Source: Psychroflexus sp. (lineage in GTDB: Bacteria; Bacteroidota; Bacteroidia; Flavobacteriales; Flavobacteriaceae). From it: 7,200 bases of DNA. Position 1 is the first letter of the stretch. Every line of letters starts with the position of its first letter. The notes beneath the pieces were generated by a model. That model was not told where the DNA came from. It saw only the letters and a list, made by a program, of their open reading frames with translations, and did no database searches. A program made the translations under genes and the position numbers. This document shows positions 4,953 to 7,200 of this stretch, piece by piece. Where the stretch lies: contig PXBV01000386.1 in the NCBI GenBank assembly GCA_003565575.1, positions 1 through 7,200 on the forward strand. Reading direction: 5' to 3'.

Positions 4953-7200
4953 ATGGGTGTTTTAGATTCCGTTTTAAAAGTATTTGTGGGCGATAAGACT
5001 AAGAAAGATCTTAAACTTATCACTCCTATTGTAGACCAAATCAAAAGTTTCGAAAGTCAGTTTGAAGCTCAAAGCATAGATGAACTTCGTCAAAATACAG
5101 CTCGTTTCAAAGCTAAAATCAAAGAAGCTACAGCCGATCTTCAATCTCAAATTGATGAGCTAAAAGAAAAGGCCGAAGCCGAACAAGACATTGATGTTAA
5201 AGAGAATTTTTATACTGAAATTGACGAGCTTAACGAAAAAGTGTATCAAACCACAGAAGAAGTTCTCAATGAGATTTTACCTGAAGCCTTCGCTACGGTA
5301 AAAGAAACAGCGAAGCGTTTTTTTCATAATTCAACTCTAGAGGTTACAGCAACAGAATTTGACAGAATACTTTCTGCAGATAAAGATTATGTGACTCTTG
5401 AAGGTGAAAAAGCCATTTGGAGTAATTCCTGGGATGCTGCAGGCAAACCTGTGACTTGGGACATGATTCATTATGACGTGCAGCTCATTGGTGGTATTGC
5501 GATGCACCAAGGGAAAATTGCTGAAATGCAAACAGGAGAAGGAAAAACACTAGTAGCAACTTTGCCAGTATATCTTAACGCATTAAGCGGTAAAGGTGTA
5601 CACCTAGTTACCGTAAATGATTACCTAGCAAAACGAGATAGTGCCTGGATGGCACCTATCTTTCAGTTTCATGGCATGAGTGTAGATTGCGTAGATTACT
5701 ACAAACCCAATTCTGCAGCAAGACGTAAAGCCTATAATGCGGATATTACTTACGGAACCAACAACGAATTTGGATTTGACTACTTACGTGATAACATGAG
5801 TCATTCGCCAGATGATTTAGTACAACGTCCTCACCACTTTGCGATTGTGGATGAGGTGGATTCTGTTTTGATTGATGATGCCAGAACCCCACTCATTATT
5901 TCTGGGCCTGTACCCAAAGGCGACGTGCATGAGTTTGAAAACCTTAAGCCGCAAATTGCTCAAATTGTAGAAGTACAACGCAAACACTTGACGGGCGTTT
6001 TGGCTGAAGCTAAAAAACTGATTAAAAGCGGAGATACTAAAGAAGGTGGATTTCAACTCCTTCGCGTTTACAGAGGACTTCCCAAAAATAAGGCTTTGAT
6101 CAAATTTTTGAGTGAAGAAGGGGTAAAACAGATATTACAAAAGACTGAAAACTTCTACATGCAGGACAACAATAGAGAAATGCCGAAGGTAGATGCCGAA
6201 TTGTATTTCACTATTGAAGAAAAAAGCAATCAAATCGATTTGACTGATAAAGGTATCGATTTTCTTTCTGGAGAAGACAACAAAGACTTTTTTGTAATGC
6301 CGGAAATTGGGATGGAAATTGCCCAAATTGAAAAAGAAGGCCTTTCCAAAGAAGAAGAAGCTGAAAAGAAAGAGGAATTATACAGAGATTTTAGTGTAAA
6401 AAGCGAACGCATTCACACGCTGAGACAACTTTTAAAAGCATATACTTTATTTGAAAAAGACACCGAATATGTGGTGATGGACAATAAAGTGAAAATTGTA
6501 GATGAGCAAACCGGTCGTATTATGGACGGTCGCCGTTATTCGGATGGATTACACCAAGCCATTGAAGCTAAGGAAAATGTAAAAATTGAAGACGCAACTC
6601 AGACCTTTGCAACGGTAACTCTTCAGAATTACTTCAGGATGTACAACAAGCTGGCAGGTATGACGGGTACAGCGATGACAGAAGCTGGTGAATTCTGGGA
6701 AATCTACAAGCTGGATGTCATGGAAATCCCTACCAATAAACCAATTGCTAGAGACGACAGACAAGACAAGGTTTATAAAACCAAGCGAGAGAAATACAAT
6801 GCCATTATAGAAGAAGTGGCTAACCTTTCTGCCCAGGGAAGACCGATTTTGATTGGTACAACTTCTGTAGAAATTTCAGAATTACTCAGTAGAATGCTGA
6901 AGTTACGTTCCGTCCCTCATAATGTTTTGAATGCTAAATTACACAAACGTGAAGCTGATATTGTAGCTCAAGCGGGTAAAGGCGGCATCGTGACTATTGC
7001 TACCAACATGGCGGGGCGTGGAACGGATATCAAATTATCCAAAGAAGTGAAAGAAGCAGGTGGTTTGGCCATTATAGGGACTGAGCGCCACGACTCTAGA
7101 CGTGTCGATAGACAGTTGAGAGGTCGTGCAGGTCGTCAAGGGGATCCAGGAAGTTCACAATTCTATGTGTCACTAGAAGATAACTTGATGCGTCTCTTTG
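4953..7200 (+). CDS. secA: Preprotein translocase ATPase SecA (3' partial)
   Basis: SecA is the motor that pushes unfolded preproteins through SecYEG using ATP, cycling between cytoplasm and inner membrane. The window holds 749 codons and the frame is still open at its end. Motifs: Walker A MQTGEGKT (192-199), TYGTNNEFGFDYLRDNM (266-282), Walker B DEVD (300-303) then DDARTPLIISGP (308-319), VDEQTGR (516-522), MTGTA (570-574), TNMAGRGTDI (684-693) and the arginine-finger region RQLRGRAGRQGDPG (720-733). These mark NBD1, the preprotein cross-linking domain (about 320-500) and NBD2. The scaffold, wing and zinc-binding tail lie outside. The Walker A lies about 90 residues later than in E. coli. 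Two extra stretches explain this: a charged helical one (about 60-95) and one of about 45 residues between PEAFATVKETAKR and HYDVQLIGG (about 127-170), a layout I associate with Bacteroidota SecA. The ATG is the first after an in-frame TGA at 4926 and starts MGVLDSVLKVF, as expected of SecA. Confidence 0.98.
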   Translation, partial: MGVLDSVLKVFVGDKTKKDLKLITPIVDQIKSFESQFEAQSIDELRQNTARFKAKIKEATADLQSQIDELKEKAEAEQDIDVKENFYTEIDELNEKVYQTTEEVLNEILPEAFATVKETAKRFFHNSTLEVTATEFDRILSADKDYVTLEGEKAIWSNSWDAAGKPVTWDMIHYDVQLIGGIAMHQGKIAEMQTGEGKTLVATLPVYLNALSGKGVHLVTVNDYLAKRDSAWMAPIFQFHGMSVDCVDYYKPNSAARRKAYNADITYGTNNEFGFDYLRDNMSHSPDDLVQRPHHFAIVDEVDSVLIDDARTPLIISGPVPKGDVHEFENLKPQIAQIVEVQRKHLTGVLAEAKKLIKSGDTKEGGFQLLRVYRGLPKNKALIKFLSEEGVKQILQKTENFYMQDNNREMPKVDAELYFTIEEKSNQIDLTDKGIDFLSGEDNKDFFVMPEIGMEIAQIEKEGLSKEEEAEKKEELYRDFSVKSERIHTLRQLLKAYTLFEKDTEYVVMDNKVKIVDEQTGRIMDGRRYSDGLHQAIEAKENVKIEDATQTFATVTLQNYFRMYNKLAGMTGTAMTEAGEFWEIYKLDVMEIPTNKPIARDDRQDKVYKTKREKYNAIIEEVANLSAQGRPILIGTTSVEISELLSRMLKLRSVPHNVLNAKLHKREADIVAQAGKGGIVTIATNMAGRGTDIKLSKEVKEAGGLAIIGTERHDSRRVDRQLRGRAGRQGDPGSSQFYVSLEDNLMRLF

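Noticed and set aside
5337..6764. Minus-strand open frames at 5337-5531, 5817-6056, 6135-6326, 6230-6412 and 6549-6764
   Set aside because: All fall inside the secA frame, which has continuous conserved motifs; none has a family pattern of its own.

Overview
The window looks like a stretch of chromosome from a marine-type flavobacterium (Bacteroidota, probably Flavobacteriaceae). The grounds are AT-rich DNA, genes without Shine-Dalgarno sequences, TAnnTTTG-type -7 promoter boxes, an OmpA-family protein with calcium-binding linker repeats, a phosphate transporter fused to a PhoU/DUF47-like domain, a DUF2795 protein beside secA, and a SecA with an enlarged N-terminal region. The species cannot be named from the sequence alone.

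All genes are on the + strand. In order: the C-terminal part of an OmpA/peptidoglycan-binding outer-membrane protein (1-581, cut by the window start), followed by a strong intrinsic terminator; a PiT-family inorganic phosphate transporter (849-3116); a 541-bp non-coding region full of short repeats and GC-rich palindromes (3117-3657); a PduO-type cobalamin adenosyltransferase (3658-4218); a second non-coding region of 418 bp (4219-4636) with one more copy of the same repeat; a very acidic 73-residue DUF2795 protein (4637-4858) with a complete flavobacterial promoter and its own terminator; and secA (4953 to beyond 7200, cut by the window end).

The genes do not form one operon. Terminators after the OmpA gene and after the DUF2795 gene, separate -7 boxes before the adenosyltransferase, DUF2795 and secA genes, and long spacers all point to separate transcription units. 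The roles are housekeeping: envelope anchoring, phosphate uptake, B12 cofactor activation and protein export.

No defence system, prophage, CRISPR array, RNA gene or intact mobile element was found. The least ordinary part is the pair of spacers around the adenosyltransferase. They carry a degenerate 8-bp-period CAGT-type repeat in several clusters, a six-unit 7-bp repeat and palindromic elements. These look like dispersed, non-coding repeat DNA rather than a new gene system.
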